DNA from: Flammeovirga kamogawensis
GTDB taxonomy: Bacteria > Bacteroidota > Bacteroidia > Cytophagales > Flammeovirgaceae
Length of the DNA: 64,000 bases
Direction of reading: 5' to 3'
Assembly: GCF_018736065.1 (NCBI RefSeq)
Contig: NZ_CP076128.1
Span: 1,054,001-1,118,000, forward strand
In this document: one piece after another, positions 17,523 to 26,712 of the stretch
Position numbering within the stretch: the first letter of the stretch is position 1
How the letters are laid out: each line of letters starts with the position of its first letter
Program-made: the position numbers and the translations under genes
Notes under the pieces: model-generated
The model's input: only the letters and a program-made list of their open reading frames with translations
Databases searched by the model: none
What the model was told of the DNA's origin: nothing

Positions 17523-18656
17523 CTAAGCTTTTTTCGCTCTTGTCGATGTTTTCTTAGCAGTTGTTGCCTTCTTTGCTGGGGCTTTTTTTGCTGGAGCCTT
17601 TTTAGCTGCGGTTGTTTTCTTTTCTGCAGCTGTAGTTTTCTTAGCAGCTGGCTTACGTGTAGCTGTTGCTTTCTTTGCTACAGGAGCTTTTTTAACAGCC
17701 TTTTTTAAAGATTGTTGAACGCCTTCTTGTACATAAGTACCCCAAGTTAAGTTATCTTGTCCTTCTACTTGAGCCTCTGCTCTTTCAATAGCAAATTTGG
17801 CAGCATTCTCAACGATCCAGTTAAAGTTTTCTTGTCCAACAGACTCTAAACCTGCATCTGGTGCTGGGTTACAGAAATCAATTGCATAAGGAACACCATC
17901 TCTGATTGCAAATTCTACTGTGTTAAAATCGTATCCTAAAGCATGATTTAATTTAAGAACATACTCCTCGATTGTTTTCAATAGTTTTGGATCAGTTGGT
18001 TTGTCCTGATCAACTACATAACGTAAGTGGTGAGGATTTTCTGGAGCATAAGGCATGATATGTACATACTTACCTCCTAAACAATAACAACGGAAATACT
18101 CAGTAAATTTAATTTCTTCCTGAAGCATCATAACTAAACGCTCAGTTTCAGCATGTTTTTCAAAAAGCTCATTAGAATCATTTACTTTATAAACACTTTT
18201 CCAACCTCCACCATCATGTGGTTTCATGTATGCAGGAAAGCCGATATAATCAAAAATACTATTCCAATCTAAAGGGTAAGCCAAGTTTGTGAAAGAATCT
18301 TGGTTTGTGTCATCTGGCCATTGGTTAGACGGTAATAAAACAGTCTTTGGCACAGGTACACCAACTTTTAATGCTAAAGCATTATTGAAGAATTTCTCAT
18401 CAGCACTCCACCAAAATGGATTGTTTATAACAGCTGTACCACAGATTGCTGCATTCTTTAAGAAGGCACGGTAAAAAGGTACATCCTGAGAAATACGGTC
18501 TATAATAACAGCATATTCAGTTGCTTTACCTTGGACTACTTTGTCGATAGAAACTGCTTCTGCAGAAATACCTTTAGGAGCAATCTCATTTACTTTATCA
18601 ATAAAAGCTTGAGGAAAACTACGCTCCTTACCAAAGAGGATACCAATTTTTTTCAT
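17523..18656 (-). CDS. ATP-grasp ligase with a histone-H1-like Lys/Ala-rich tail
   Basis: Residues 1-315 form an ATP-grasp enzyme of the RimK/D-Ala-D-Ala ligase type: ADEKFFNNALALKVGVPVPKT (85-105), YMKPHDGGGWKSVYKV (143-158) as the ATP loop, LQEEIKFTEYFRCY, and TVEFAIRDGVPYAIDFCNPAPD (246-267) with the metal-binding acidic and Asn residues. Residues 317-377 are an almost pure Lys/Ala/Thr/Pro tail with KKAPAKKA-type repeats, like bacterial histone-H1-like proteins. The tail could bind nucleic acid or polyanions; a role in substrate binding is also possible. First gene of the leftward operon, divergent from an esterase gene. Confidence 0.87.
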   Translation of the reverse strand: MKKIGILFGKERSFPQAFIDKVNEIAPKGISAEAVSIDKVVQGKATEYAVIIDRISQDVPFYRAFLKNAAICGTAVINNPFWWSADEKFFNNALALKVGVPVPKTVLLPSNQWPDDTNQDSFTNLAYPLDWNSIFDYIGFPAYMKPHDGGGWKSVYKVNDSNELFEKHAETERLVMMLQEEIKFTEYFRCYCLGGKYVHIMPYAPENPHHLRYVVDQDKPTDPKLLKTIEEYVLKLNHALGYDFNTVEFAIRDGVPYAIDFCNPAPDAGLESVGQENFNWIVENAAKFAIERAEAQVEGQDNLTWGTYVQEGVQQSLKKAVKKAPVAKKATATRKPAAKKTTAAEKKTTAAKKAPAKKAPAKKATTAKKTSTRAKKA

Positions 18657-18871
18657 GGAAATTATTTAAATTGAATGACTAGGTTATTGTTATAATGGGT
18701 GGTGTGGGTCACCAAATCGCAATAATGAATAATAGATTTATCATTAAAATGAATTCATCAATTATTCATAACGAGTGCAAAGCTACAAAAACAATTATTA
18801 ATCATTGTAAATTATTTATAAATTTTCTACAGTATTTTCATTTATTTGATGTATCATTGCAGTCGATTTAA

Positions 18872-18887
18872 GTTAGGGTACCCTAAC
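18872..18887. promoter_or_regulatory. Perfect 16-bp palindrome in the divergent promoter region (candidate operator)
   Basis: GTTAGGGTACCCTAAC is a perfect dyad in the 277-base region between the divergent ligase and esterase operons. A near-consensus -7 element, TATCATTG, lies at 18852-18859, which would place the palindrome just after the predicted start of rightward transcription. A looser 9-bp inverted repeat (18725-18733 with 18761-18769) lies nearer the leftward gene. Confidence 0.5.
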
Positions 18888-18933
18888 ACAGTGTATTAGA
18901 CCCCTTACTTGTTGTTTTCAAATCAAAAGTTTA

Positions 18934-20586
18934 ATGAATCACCATCAATCACAAAATAATGATGAAAATCAATATTTTGATCACATTGAACAAACCTATT
19001 ATTCCAATTTCTTAAGAAGAGACGTAGTTCTTTCTATTTTTCTTCCTCATAAAAAAGAGCCAACTCCTATACAGGCTGCATTTTTTAATGACGGACAAGA
19101 TATGGAGGCTGTTCAGATGTATTCAACATTAAATCATCTTTATGATCTTAAAGTAATAAACCCAATAGCGGTAATTGGAATACATTGTAGTGCTTTAAGA
19201 ATTGATGAATATGGCTGTATTTCTTCTGCCGACTATATGAACAGAGGAAATAAAGCACATGATTTTTCTCGATTTGTCATAGAAGAGCTTATTCCATATT
19301 GCAGAAAAAGTTTTAATATTTCTACATCTCCAAAAGATATAGCTTATGCTGGTTTTTCTTTAGGAGGGTTGTCTGCATTAGATATTTCTTGGCATTACCC
19401 ACAGTACTTTAACAAAATTGGGGTATTCTCTGGTTCATTCTGGTGGAGAGATAAACCGGCAGAGGGAGACTATAATGATGATATAGACCGCATTATGCAC
19501 AGAACAATACAAAATTCTTCTAAAAAAGAAGGATTAAAATTCTGGCTACAAACGGGTACTAAAGACGAAACTTCGGATAGGAATAATAATGGCATCATTG
19601 ATTCTATTGATGACACCCTTGATTTAATTAAAGAGCTTGATAAAAAAGGATATGACATCCATGACGACATTACTTATGTTGAAATAACTGATGGTGAACA
19701 TAACTTTTATACTTGGTCTGCTGTTTTACCTAATTTTTTAACGTGGGCTTTTGGTGGTAATGATTATGTCAAAACTGACCGTCAGCAATTAGCTGAAAGA
19801 AGACACAAAATGTGGTTTCATTTAGATGCTATGGCAGAAGCTCCAAATGTGGATATCATGCTTATCAGTGATAAATTTGATATGCCTCAATTGGGTAAAA
19901 AAAGAGCTGTTTGGGCATTGTTACCAAAAGGATGGGATTCTTTCTCGGAACGTTACCCAGTAATGTATTTACACGATGCTCAGAACCTTTTCAATAAAAA
20001 TGCTCCATTTGGTATGTGGGGTATTCATAAGGTAATGTCCGAAATGATTGATCAGGGTAAAAAGATGATTGTGATTGCTATTGAACATGGCGATGAAGAA
20101 CGTATAGAAGAGTTTGCTCCTTTTGCTGATGAAAATGGTACAGGAGGAAGCGGAAAAAGATATATTAATTTTATTGTTGATACTTTAGTTCCTTACATAA
20201 ACAGGAACTTCCCTTCTAAACAAGATAGGGAAAATACAGGTATTGGCGGAAGCTCTATGGGCGGCTTGGTAAGCTTGTACGCGGGCTTATATAGACCAGA
20301 AGCATTTGGGAAATACATGATTTTCTCCCCATCATTGTGGTATTCTAGTAAAATATTTGCTTTAGCCAAGAGGGTTACCCCATTCTTGAAATCTATGATC
20401 TATTTTTACGGCGGAGGAAAAGAAAGTGAAACGCTAATAGGTGAAATTGAGGAGCTCATTGAAATTTTAAAAGATAGAGGCTTTGAAGATCATCACCTTC
20501 CTTTAAAAATAAATCCTGAAGCAAACCATTCGGAAGCTGTTTGGGGACAAGAATTTGAAGAAGCCATGAATACACTCTTTTATTAA
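18934..20586 (+). CDS. Tandem double-domain esterase (enterochelin-esterase/esterase-D fold, two copies)
   Basis: A 550-residue cytoplasmic protein with no signal peptide, made of two alpha/beta-hydrolase domains of the putative-esterase (PF00756-like) type. Domain one (about 20-280) has AYAGFSLGGLSA with Ser142 and GEHNFY with His256. Domain two (about 300-550) has GIGGSSMGGLVSLYAG with Ser441 and ANHSEAV with His532. Both nucleophile elbows look intact. Such enzymes cleave esters of siderophores, thioesters or acyl groups; the substrate here is unknown. First gene of the rightward operon, 32 bases before the aminopeptidase. Confidence 0.87.
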   Translation: MNHHQSQNNDENQYFDHIEQTYYSNFLRRDVVLSIFLPHKKEPTPIQAAFFNDGQDMEAVQMYSTLNHLYDLKVINPIAVIGIHCSALRIDEYGCISSADYMNRGNKAHDFSRFVIEELIPYCRKSFNISTSPKDIAYAGFSLGGLSALDISWHYPQYFNKIGVFSGSFWWRDKPAEGDYNDDIDRIMHRTIQNSSKKEGLKFWLQTGTKDETSDRNNNGIIDSIDDTLDLIKELDKKGYDIHDDITYVEITDGEHNFYTWSAVLPNFLTWAFGGNDYVKTDRQQLAERRHKMWFHLDAMAEAPNVDIMLISDKFDMPQLGKKRAVWALLPKGWDSFSERYPVMYLHDAQNLFNKNAPFGMWGIHKVMSEMIDQGKKMIVIAIEHGDEERIEEFAPFADENGTGGSGKRYINFIVDTLVPYINRNFPSKQDRENTGIGGSSMGGLVSLYAGLYRPEAFGKYMIFSPSLWYSSKIFALAKRVTPFLKSMIYFYGGGKESETLIGEIEELIEILKDRGFEDHHLPLKINPEANHSEAVWGQEFEEAMNTLFY

Positions 20587-20618
20587 CCACAAGAAATACT
20601 ACATAAACCATATACATA

Positions 20619-22061
20619 ATGTTAACCAATTTATTAATTGATAATACTGAATCTTGGGAAATTCCTTCATTGGTAATTTACACCGAGTCTACTTGGGAAA
20701 AACGTCTTGAAAGAGCTGCTCAAAAATGGAATATTTCTGTGCCTATCTTAAAAAATGATTTTCTAGCAAAAGCGGGAGAATCAATTGTTTTAAGAAATAA
20801 TGATAAAAAAGTAACATTATTGGGTATTGGTGATTCAACCGCTTTTAAAGTAATTGAAGACGCTGTTAGAAAACATGTTTTTGCCAATAGAGATAAAGTT
20901 GGTAAATCATATACTTTAAATTTAAAACATTTAGGTGATCATTTAGAAAATGTCATCTCTCCTATTATATCTGGTGTATTATTAGGACATTATCAACTAA
21001 AAGGAATACCTACTCCTGTTGATATTCACCTAATTCTTCCAAAAGAAAATAGAGCAAAACATATTCTTCTTATAGAAGAAGCTAAAAAGGTAGCCGAAGC
21101 TAAATTATGGGCGATGTACCTTGTAGATACTCCTTCTAATATTATTGATCCTCAAGGATTTGCTGATGAAGTTGAAGCAAAGTCTAATGAATTTGGGTTT
21201 GATGCAACCACTTTTAGAAGTAGAGAAGGTTTAAAAACACTTGGATTACACGCTGTTCTTGCTGTAAATGCAGGCAGTAAAAACGAACCTTCCTTTTCTA
21301 TTTTAGAATACACACCTAAAAAACCTGTCGCATCAATTGCATTTGTGGGTAAAGGTGTAACTTTCGACACAGGAGGAATCTCTATGAAGGGTTCACAAAA
21401 TATGCATTGGATGAAATGTGATATGGGTGGTGCTGCTGCAGTAGCTGGAGCTATTGCTGCAATTGCTGCAATGCGTTTACCAATTGCTGTCACTGGTTTT
21501 ATTCCTGCAACAGATAACATGGTTGATGGTGCTTCTGTAAAACCAGGTGATATCATTCAAAGTCACTCTGGAAAAACAATTGAAGTTATTGATACCGATG
21601 CTGAAGGTAGATTATGTTTAGCTGATGGTGTCTCTTTTGCATGTAAAATGAAAAACTTTGATCATGTAATTGATATTGCAACGCTAACAGGTTCTTCTGT
21701 TATGACTTTAGGTTATGAAGCTGGTGCAATGTTAAGTAACAATATTGAGACTGCTCAACTTTTAACTGAAGCAAGTATCTCTACAGATGAGAAAATATGG
21801 CAATTACCTTTATGGGATGTTTACAATAAAGGCATACAATCTGATGTGGCTGATGTGAAAAATTATCCTGGTAACCCTGCTGCAGGTGCTATACATGCTG
21901 CTAAATTTATAGAAGCATTTGTTCCAGAAAATACAAATTGGGCTCACCTAGATATTGCCGGAGTAGCATTTGCTGCAAATGGCTTTGGAAAAGATAGAAA
22001 TGCAACTGGTTTTGGTGTTCATTTATTATTAGAATTCGCCAAAATTATTGCTAATCAATAA
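20619..22061 (+). CDS. M17 leucyl aminopeptidase
   Basis: A 480-residue metallo-aminopeptidase of the M17 family. An N-terminal variable domain (about 1-160) precedes the catalytic domain with FVGKGVTFDTGGISMKGSQNM (Lys and Asp metal/catalytic residues), MKCDMGGAAAV, and the signature DTDAEGRLCLADGV. It normally forms hexamers with two metal ions and releases N-terminal residues from peptides. Placement among ATP-grasp ligases and esterases suggests trimming or salvage of a specific peptide-like product rather than general turnover; this is inference. A 158-base gap with an inverted repeat follows. Confidence 0.93.
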   Translation: MLTNLLIDNTESWEIPSLVIYTESTWEKRLERAAQKWNISVPILKNDFLAKAGESIVLRNNDKKVTLLGIGDSTAFKVIEDAVRKHVFANRDKVGKSYTLNLKHLGDHLENVISPIISGVLLGHYQLKGIPTPVDIHLILPKENRAKHILLIEEAKKVAEAKLWAMYLVDTPSNIIDPQGFADEVEAKSNEFGFDATTFRSREGLKTLGLHAVLAVNAGSKNEPSFSILEYTPKKPVASIAFVGKGVTFDTGGISMKGSQNMHWMKCDMGGAAAVAGAIAAIAAMRLPIAVTGFIPATDNMVDGASVKPGDIIQSHSGKTIEVIDTDAEGRLCLADGVSFACKMKNFDHVIDIATLTGSSVMTLGYEAGAMLSNNIETAQLLTEASISTDEKIWQLPLWDVYNKGIQSDVADVKNYPGNPAAGAIHAAKFIEAFVPENTNWAHLDIAGVAFAANGFGKDRNATGFGVHLLLEFAKIIANQ

Positions 22062-22115
22062 TACAATTACCCTTTCCTCAAGTTTTAATTGAGGTATATA
22101 AATAATCAATCCAAT

Positions 22116-22194
22116 GTATGTTTGGAAGAAAATTCTTTTTGATTTCAACTTTTTAAGAGGTGGAATTCAACTTTAATAAACCTTCCAAACATAC
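22116..22194 (+). repeat. 13-bp inverted repeat before the third ATP-grasp gene
   Basis: GTATGTTTGGAAG (22116-22128) and its exact complement CTTCCAAACATAC (22182-22194) flank 53 bases in the untranslated gap of the operon. A small hairpin CCTCAA/TTGAGG (22076-22094) precedes it. The long stem could form in mRNA and affect processing or translation of the next gene. Confidence 0.6.
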
Positions 22195-22219
22195 TTATTT
22201 AAACCTATTTTATAATACA

Positions 22220-23440
22220 ATGAGTCATCAAAGACCTTTATCGATTCTGTGTGTTTCTTGTTATTTCAAAGGTGAAGATTTCCTTATCGGAGCAAAAGAA
22301 ACTGGTGCAAAAGTAACTTTACTTACTGTTAAGGATTTAGAACATCACGCTTGGCCAAAAGATAGTATTGATGAGATGATATTTAGTGGACAATCTGCAA
22401 CTGATTGGAATTACGAACACGTTATTAAAGGATTGGCTTACAAATTTAGAGAAGAACCATTTGATATTATTGTTGCTTTAGATGATTTTGACGTTGAAAA
22501 AGCGGCTTATCTAAGAGAGCATTTCAGAACTCCTGGAATGGGACAAACAACTGTAAGACATTTTAGAGATAAGCTTGGTATGAGAATGAAAGCTAAGGAC
22601 CTTGGGTTACCTATACCTAAGTTTACAGGTCTTTTCTCTAATGAAATGATTCACCATTTTCTAGATAATGTAGAAGGACCTTGGTTAATTAAACCTCGCT
22701 CTGAAGCATCAGCTTCTGGAATTCAAAAAGTACATACTCATCAAGAATTTTGGGATGCAGTAAATGGACTTGGAGATGAAAGAGATGATTTTCTTGCTGA
22801 AGCATTCCGCCCAGGAGATGTATTGCATGTAGATAGTTTATCATTAAATGGTAAAATAATATTCTCACGTGCACACAGGTACATGAATACTCCTATGGAA
22901 GTTGCTCACGATGGTGGTGTTTTCAGAACTCATACAATGGAACATGATGCAAAAGAAACTGAAGAAGTATTGGCTTTAAATGAAAAGTTATTGAGTGGCT
23001 TTGGTTTAAAACATGGAGCATCTCATTCTGAATACATCAAAGACCACGCTACCGGAAAATACATCTTTTTAGAGACTGCTTCTAGAGTTGGTGGAGCAAA
23101 TATCGCTGAAATGTTAGAGGCATCATCAAATGTGAACCTTTGGAAAGAATGGGCTAAAATTGAGTATGCTGTAGCAACAAATACTCCATACAATTTACCC
23201 GTTTTAAGAAATGACTATTCTGGAATCATTGTTTCATTAGCAAAACAAGAATGGCCAGAATTATCACATTATAACGATGCTGAGGTTGTTTGGAAGATGA
23301 ATAAGCAATACCACGCTGGTGTTATTGTATCTTCTGAAAAATTAGAAAGAGTTACAGAACTACTTGAACAATATGCTTCTCGTTTTTATGAAGACTTTTT
23401 TGCAACGCTACCTTCTACAAGAGATAGACCTGCTACTTAA
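22220..23440 (+). CDS. ATP-grasp ligase (carbamoyl-phosphate-synthase/biotin-carboxylase-like)
   Basis: A 406-residue enzyme from the ATG at 22220 (MSHQRPLSILCVSCYF); a GTG at 22160 would add 20 unconserved-looking residues. The N-terminal pre-ATP-grasp domain has FDIIVALDDFDVEKAAYLREHF. The ATP-grasp region shows GMRMKAKDLGLPIPKF, GPWLIKPRSEASASGIQKV with the ATP-binding Lys and Gly-rich loop, FLAEAFRPGDVLHVDSLS, SHSEYI and FLETASRVGGANIAEM with Glu, Arg and Asn of the metal/phosphate site. It likely activates a carboxylate as acyl phosphate for amide formation. Third ATP-grasp enzyme of the locus. Confidence 0.88.
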   Translation: MSHQRPLSILCVSCYFKGEDFLIGAKETGAKVTLLTVKDLEHHAWPKDSIDEMIFSGQSATDWNYEHVIKGLAYKFREEPFDIIVALDDFDVEKAAYLREHFRTPGMGQTTVRHFRDKLGMRMKAKDLGLPIPKFTGLFSNEMIHHFLDNVEGPWLIKPRSEASASGIQKVHTHQEFWDAVNGLGDERDDFLAEAFRPGDVLHVDSLSLNGKIIFSRAHRYMNTPMEVAHDGGVFRTHTMEHDAKETEEVLALNEKLLSGFGLKHGASHSEYIKDHATGKYIFLETASRVGGANIAEMLEASSNVNLWKEWAKIEYAVATNTPYNLPVLRNDYSGIIVSLAKQEWPELSHYNDAEVVWKMNKQYHAGVIVSSEKLERVTELLEQYASRFYEDFFATLPSTRDRPAT

Positions 23441-23472
23441 AAAAATACAAATAAACTTTATTACATACTACA

Positions 23473-24207
23473 ATGAGAAGAGATATTGGAGGGTGGCATA
23501 GTCCACGTTTAAATAAATGGATGGATATTGTAAGTTATGGTCACTACGGACCTGCATTACTTTTATTCCCTACTGCTGCGGCAGATTTCTTAGAATACGA
23601 AAGATTTCAATTAATTGATGCTTTAAGACCATTTATCGATGCTGGTAAACTTAAAGTATATTCTATTAATAGTATTAATACTGAGTCTTGGATGAACAAC
23701 CAGATGAATCCTAGACATAAAGCAGAAAGACAAGAAGCGTTTAATCATTACATTTATGATGAAGTGGTTCCTTTTATTTTTAATGATTGTGGAGGACACA
23801 CCCCTATAATTTTATCTGGAGCTTCTTTTGGTGCTTTACATTCAGCTAATATTTTCTTTAAGCGACCTGATTTATTCTGGGGCTTAATAGCAATGAGTGG
23901 GGATTATCAATTACATTCTTATACTAAAGGGTACTCTGATGATCTTACTTTCTTTAATTCACCTTTAAGTTACTTACCAGGGTGGAATGATCATTATATC
24001 ATTGATCAATTAAAGCAAAAAGAAATTGTTTTGGCTACTGGACAGGGAAATCATGAAAAGCCTTCCGCTGCGATAGAATTATCTCATGTTTTAAATGCTA
24101 AAGGTATACATAACCATTTAGAAGTTTGGGGGCATGATATTCATCATGACTGGCCTACTTGGCGTCAAATGTTACCTCATTTCTTAGGAAATTGGTTTAT
24201 TCATTAA
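23473..24207 (+). CDS. Small esterase of the alpha/beta-hydrolase superfamily
   Basis: A 244-residue single-domain enzyme of the same putative-esterase group as the first gene of this operon. It begins GGWHSPRLNKWMDIVSYGHYGPALLLFPT and has ILSGASFGALHSAN with nucleophile Ser118 and WGHDIHHDWPTW near the C-terminus with the likely catalytic His. It has no signal peptide. It lies 32 bases after the ATP-grasp gene and ends at a bidirectional terminator, so it is the last gene of the rightward operon. Substrate unknown. Confidence 0.85.
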   Translation: MRRDIGGWHSPRLNKWMDIVSYGHYGPALLLFPTAAADFLEYERFQLIDALRPFIDAGKLKVYSINSINTESWMNNQMNPRHKAERQEAFNHYIYDEVVPFIFNDCGGHTPIILSGASFGALHSANIFFKRPDLFWGLIAMSGDYQLHSYTKGYSDDLTFFNSPLSYLPGWNDHYIIDQLKQKEIVLATGQGNHEKPSAAIELSHVLNAKGIHNHLEVWGHDIHHDWPTWRQMLPHFLGNWFIH

Positions 24208-24211
24208 ACAC

Positions 24212-24252
24212 AAAAAAGCCTATCAAATTTAAGTTTGATAGGCTTTTTTTTA
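24212..24252. terminator. Bidirectional terminator
   Basis: A stem of at least 12 bp (24216-24227 with 24234-24245) is flanked by A-run and T-run and lies between the convergent esterase and caspase-like genes. Confidence 0.92.
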
Positions 24253-26457
24253 GTTAACTTCCTCTCCGTAAAAGGTATGCTTTTCTAAATACCAATTACT
24301 TACAGAATTTGTTTTCCTAGTATCTTCTTCTTCCAAGAGAGACTCTAAAGAAGCATCTTCTCCACTTCCTCTAGACTTCACACCTGTCTGATTAAAAATT
24401 GAAGTGTCTATAATAGCACTTGTTGTACTTAACATCAATATATTATCAGTAGTGAAAGGAGGAGAAACAGCTAACTCACCTGCTTCAACTAACTTAATGA
24501 TATTTTTATAATCTCCTTTTTCTTGAGCAATTTGCTCTGTATTATTCTCTACAGATGCATTTCTATCTGGAAACAGCAGCTGCATACTCCCATCATTCTC
24601 TAATAAAAAGATATAAATATATCGATCTTCATTATTCCAATTATCATATAATTTTTCATCTAAATAAAGAGAAACTGTATATACTTCACCTTCTACCAAT
24701 GCTCCCTGAGAAATAATTTCTCCATTAGATTCTTTCATTAAACCTAATTTATATGGGAAACAAGCGTTATTAGGAGGAACATCCATTGTTAGCCAACTCT
24801 TCACTTCTCCTAAACGAAGTGCATAATCAGATAATAAAACAACTTTTTCTTTACTTAACCAATCTGTAATTTCTGGTAATGGGCTATGATCATCTTTATT
24901 TGTTGCAGATGTTCTTAACCAAGCATATTCTAAAGTATTTGACTGATTGTATTTACCAATTAATTGATAATCACATCTAGTGTCTGTACCTACTTTTTCA
25001 ACTTTAGCTTGACCAATCAAAGCACCTTCAATTTCTTTATAAACAGCTTCTGATGGAGGTATTTCGATAAATATTTTTCCAGTCACTTTCTTACTCTTTA
25101 TATATTTATCTATGTCTGATGAAGAAGGTACATTACTAGAAAAGTTATCTTTATTACCATGATTTAAAACTACCCATTGACCTGAGTCTTCTTTCTTTAT
25201 TAAAAGATCAATTTTAGTATCTAACGGATCATCAGCTAAAAGACGCTTATTTCTATAGTATTTTGATAATTCTTTTACCTTTTCTAAATCTGTAGAATTT
25301 ATACCTGCAGCACTGTAATTTACCTTAAGCCTATTTTTATTATAAGGAGCCCATTTTGTCACTTTTAAAAGGTCACCTTCTGATAACTCCTTATCACCTT
25401 CTATAATTTTGCAATAACTCCCATTAACACCAAAGAGTGAAGTTACTTCTACTACAATCCCTTTTTCACCATGTGATAATTGTGTACCTGGAACAACGCC
25501 AAGAGCACTTCCTCCATCTAAAGTGATTTTGTATTTATTTTCCGCATCTACTACCCCAATTTGTACACCAACAGAAGGATCTGCAACTCCTCCAAATAAT
25601 GGAGCTTTAATTCTTTCTACAGAGGCTTCAATAACTGGATCCTGTCTTGGAACAGCATTATATAAAATAATAGAATTTACTCTTTTAAAAACATCTTCTG
25701 CAGACTCGTTTACATTACTTGCTTGCATTGCTTTAATCAAAGCATAAGTAAACACGCCATGAGATTGCCCTCTTGAATCTTTATATTCTTTCGCAAATTG
25801 ATAATCTTGAGCTGCTGATATTACAAGTGCTCCTCTTTCAGCAGCCGATTGTTTTTTCTCGAATTTAGTATCAATATCTAAATCAGATACTGGAACATAT
25901 CTAGACTTAAGTTCATTAGTATTGATTTTTCCTCTTGTACCAGATCCACTAAAACAATTATCGAAAATGACGGTTAACTCACCATTTTTATCAAGTATCT
26001 GGTTTAAGAGATCATTTATTTCAACATCTAAAAGATATTCATTCGTTCTTAATACATCAGAAGGTACAATTGCTTCATTTTTCTTATCTAACTCATAAAA
26101 TTGAGAATTGGTAATTTGAGCACCATGTCCTGCATAATAAATAAAAATTTGATCTCCAGGATTTGTTGATTTAATCAATTGATTAAACCCTTTAAGAATT
26201 GCTTTTTTAGTTGTGTTTTTTTCACCTGCAAGCAGCTTCATATTTTTCTCATTAAAGCCATACTTAGCTCTAAGAATGTCATAAACTGCTGATGCATCGT
26301 TTACTGCTCCATCTAAATTTTGCCATTCTGCAAAGCGTTCGGTCTCAGAATCATAATATTTATCTATACCGATAAGAAGTGCTCTTTTTTCAGAGGCTAT
26401 TGATAGTAGAGATAGAGATAAAAAACAACAAAGTAAAATATGTAATTTAGGTTTCAT
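24250..26457 (-). CDS. Secreted caspase-like peptidase (C14) with C-terminal DUF4384-like region
   Basis: The ATG at 26457 is chosen because it gives a signal peptide (MKPKLHILLCCFLSLSLLSIA); an upstream in-frame ATG at 26544 would add 29 residues and bury it. The caspase p20-like domain follows: KRALLIGIDKYYD, IFIYYAGHGAQ with catalytic His111, and VIFDNCFSGSG with Cys168. The middle and C-terminal parts contain VNYSAAG, a PEGA/DUF4384-like segment with YIYIFLLENDGSMQLLFP, and KIIKLVEAGELAVSPPF. It probably acts in the periplasm or at the envelope as an Arg/Lys-specific cysteine peptidase of orthocaspase type; specificity is inference. Confidence 0.85.
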   Translation of the reverse strand: MKPKLHILLCCFLSLSLLSIASEKRALLIGIDKYYDSETERFAEWQNLDGAVNDASAVYDILRAKYGFNEKNMKLLAGEKNTTKKAILKGFNQLIKSTNPGDQIFIYYAGHGAQITNSQFYELDKKNEAIVPSDVLRTNEYLLDVEINDLLNQILDKNGELTVIFDNCFSGSGTRGKINTNELKSRYVPVSDLDIDTKFEKKQSAAERGALVISAAQDYQFAKEYKDSRGQSHGVFTYALIKAMQASNVNESAEDVFKRVNSIILYNAVPRQDPVIEASVERIKAPLFGGVADPSVGVQIGVVDAENKYKITLDGGSALGVVPGTQLSHGEKGIVVEVTSLFGVNGSYCKIIEGDKELSEGDLLKVTKWAPYNKNRLKVNYSAAGINSTDLEKVKELSKYYRNKRLLADDPLDTKIDLLIKKEDSGQWVVLNHGNKDNFSSNVPSSSDIDKYIKSKKVTGKIFIEIPPSEAVYKEIEGALIGQAKVEKVGTDTRCDYQLIGKYNQSNTLEYAWLRTSATNKDDHSPLPEITDWLSKEKVVLLSDYALRLGEVKSWLTMDVPPNNACFPYKLGLMKESNGEIISQGALVEGEVYTVSLYLDEKLYDNWNNEDRYIYIFLLENDGSMQLLFPDRNASVENNTEQIAQEKGDYKNIIKLVEAGELAVSPPFTTDNILMLSTTSAIIDTSIFNQTGVKSRGSGEDASLESLLEEEDTRKTNSVSNWYLEKHTFYGEEVN

Positions 26458-26712
26458 TCTTATTTTAAATTGACTTAATTGTATTATGTGTAGAAAACAG
26501 TAGTATAAATATAACATAATTATACTTGATGAAGGAAAATACATTCGTTAATTCTATATGCAGAATTTAGAATAACTGATATCATCTTTGTATATACTTT
26601 ATATTTACAACTAAAAACTATACCGTATTAACTCACAAATGGTATATAAATTGCCTTATTTTTTAATTATTACATTATATAGGTGACATTAATTTCATCT
26701 AAAACAAAAAGT

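Noticed and set aside
17523-17706. The Lys/Ala-rich codons as a frameshift or low-complexity artefact.
   Set aside because: The tail is in the same frame as the ligase, ends with a normal stop and shows varied codons for the same residues.
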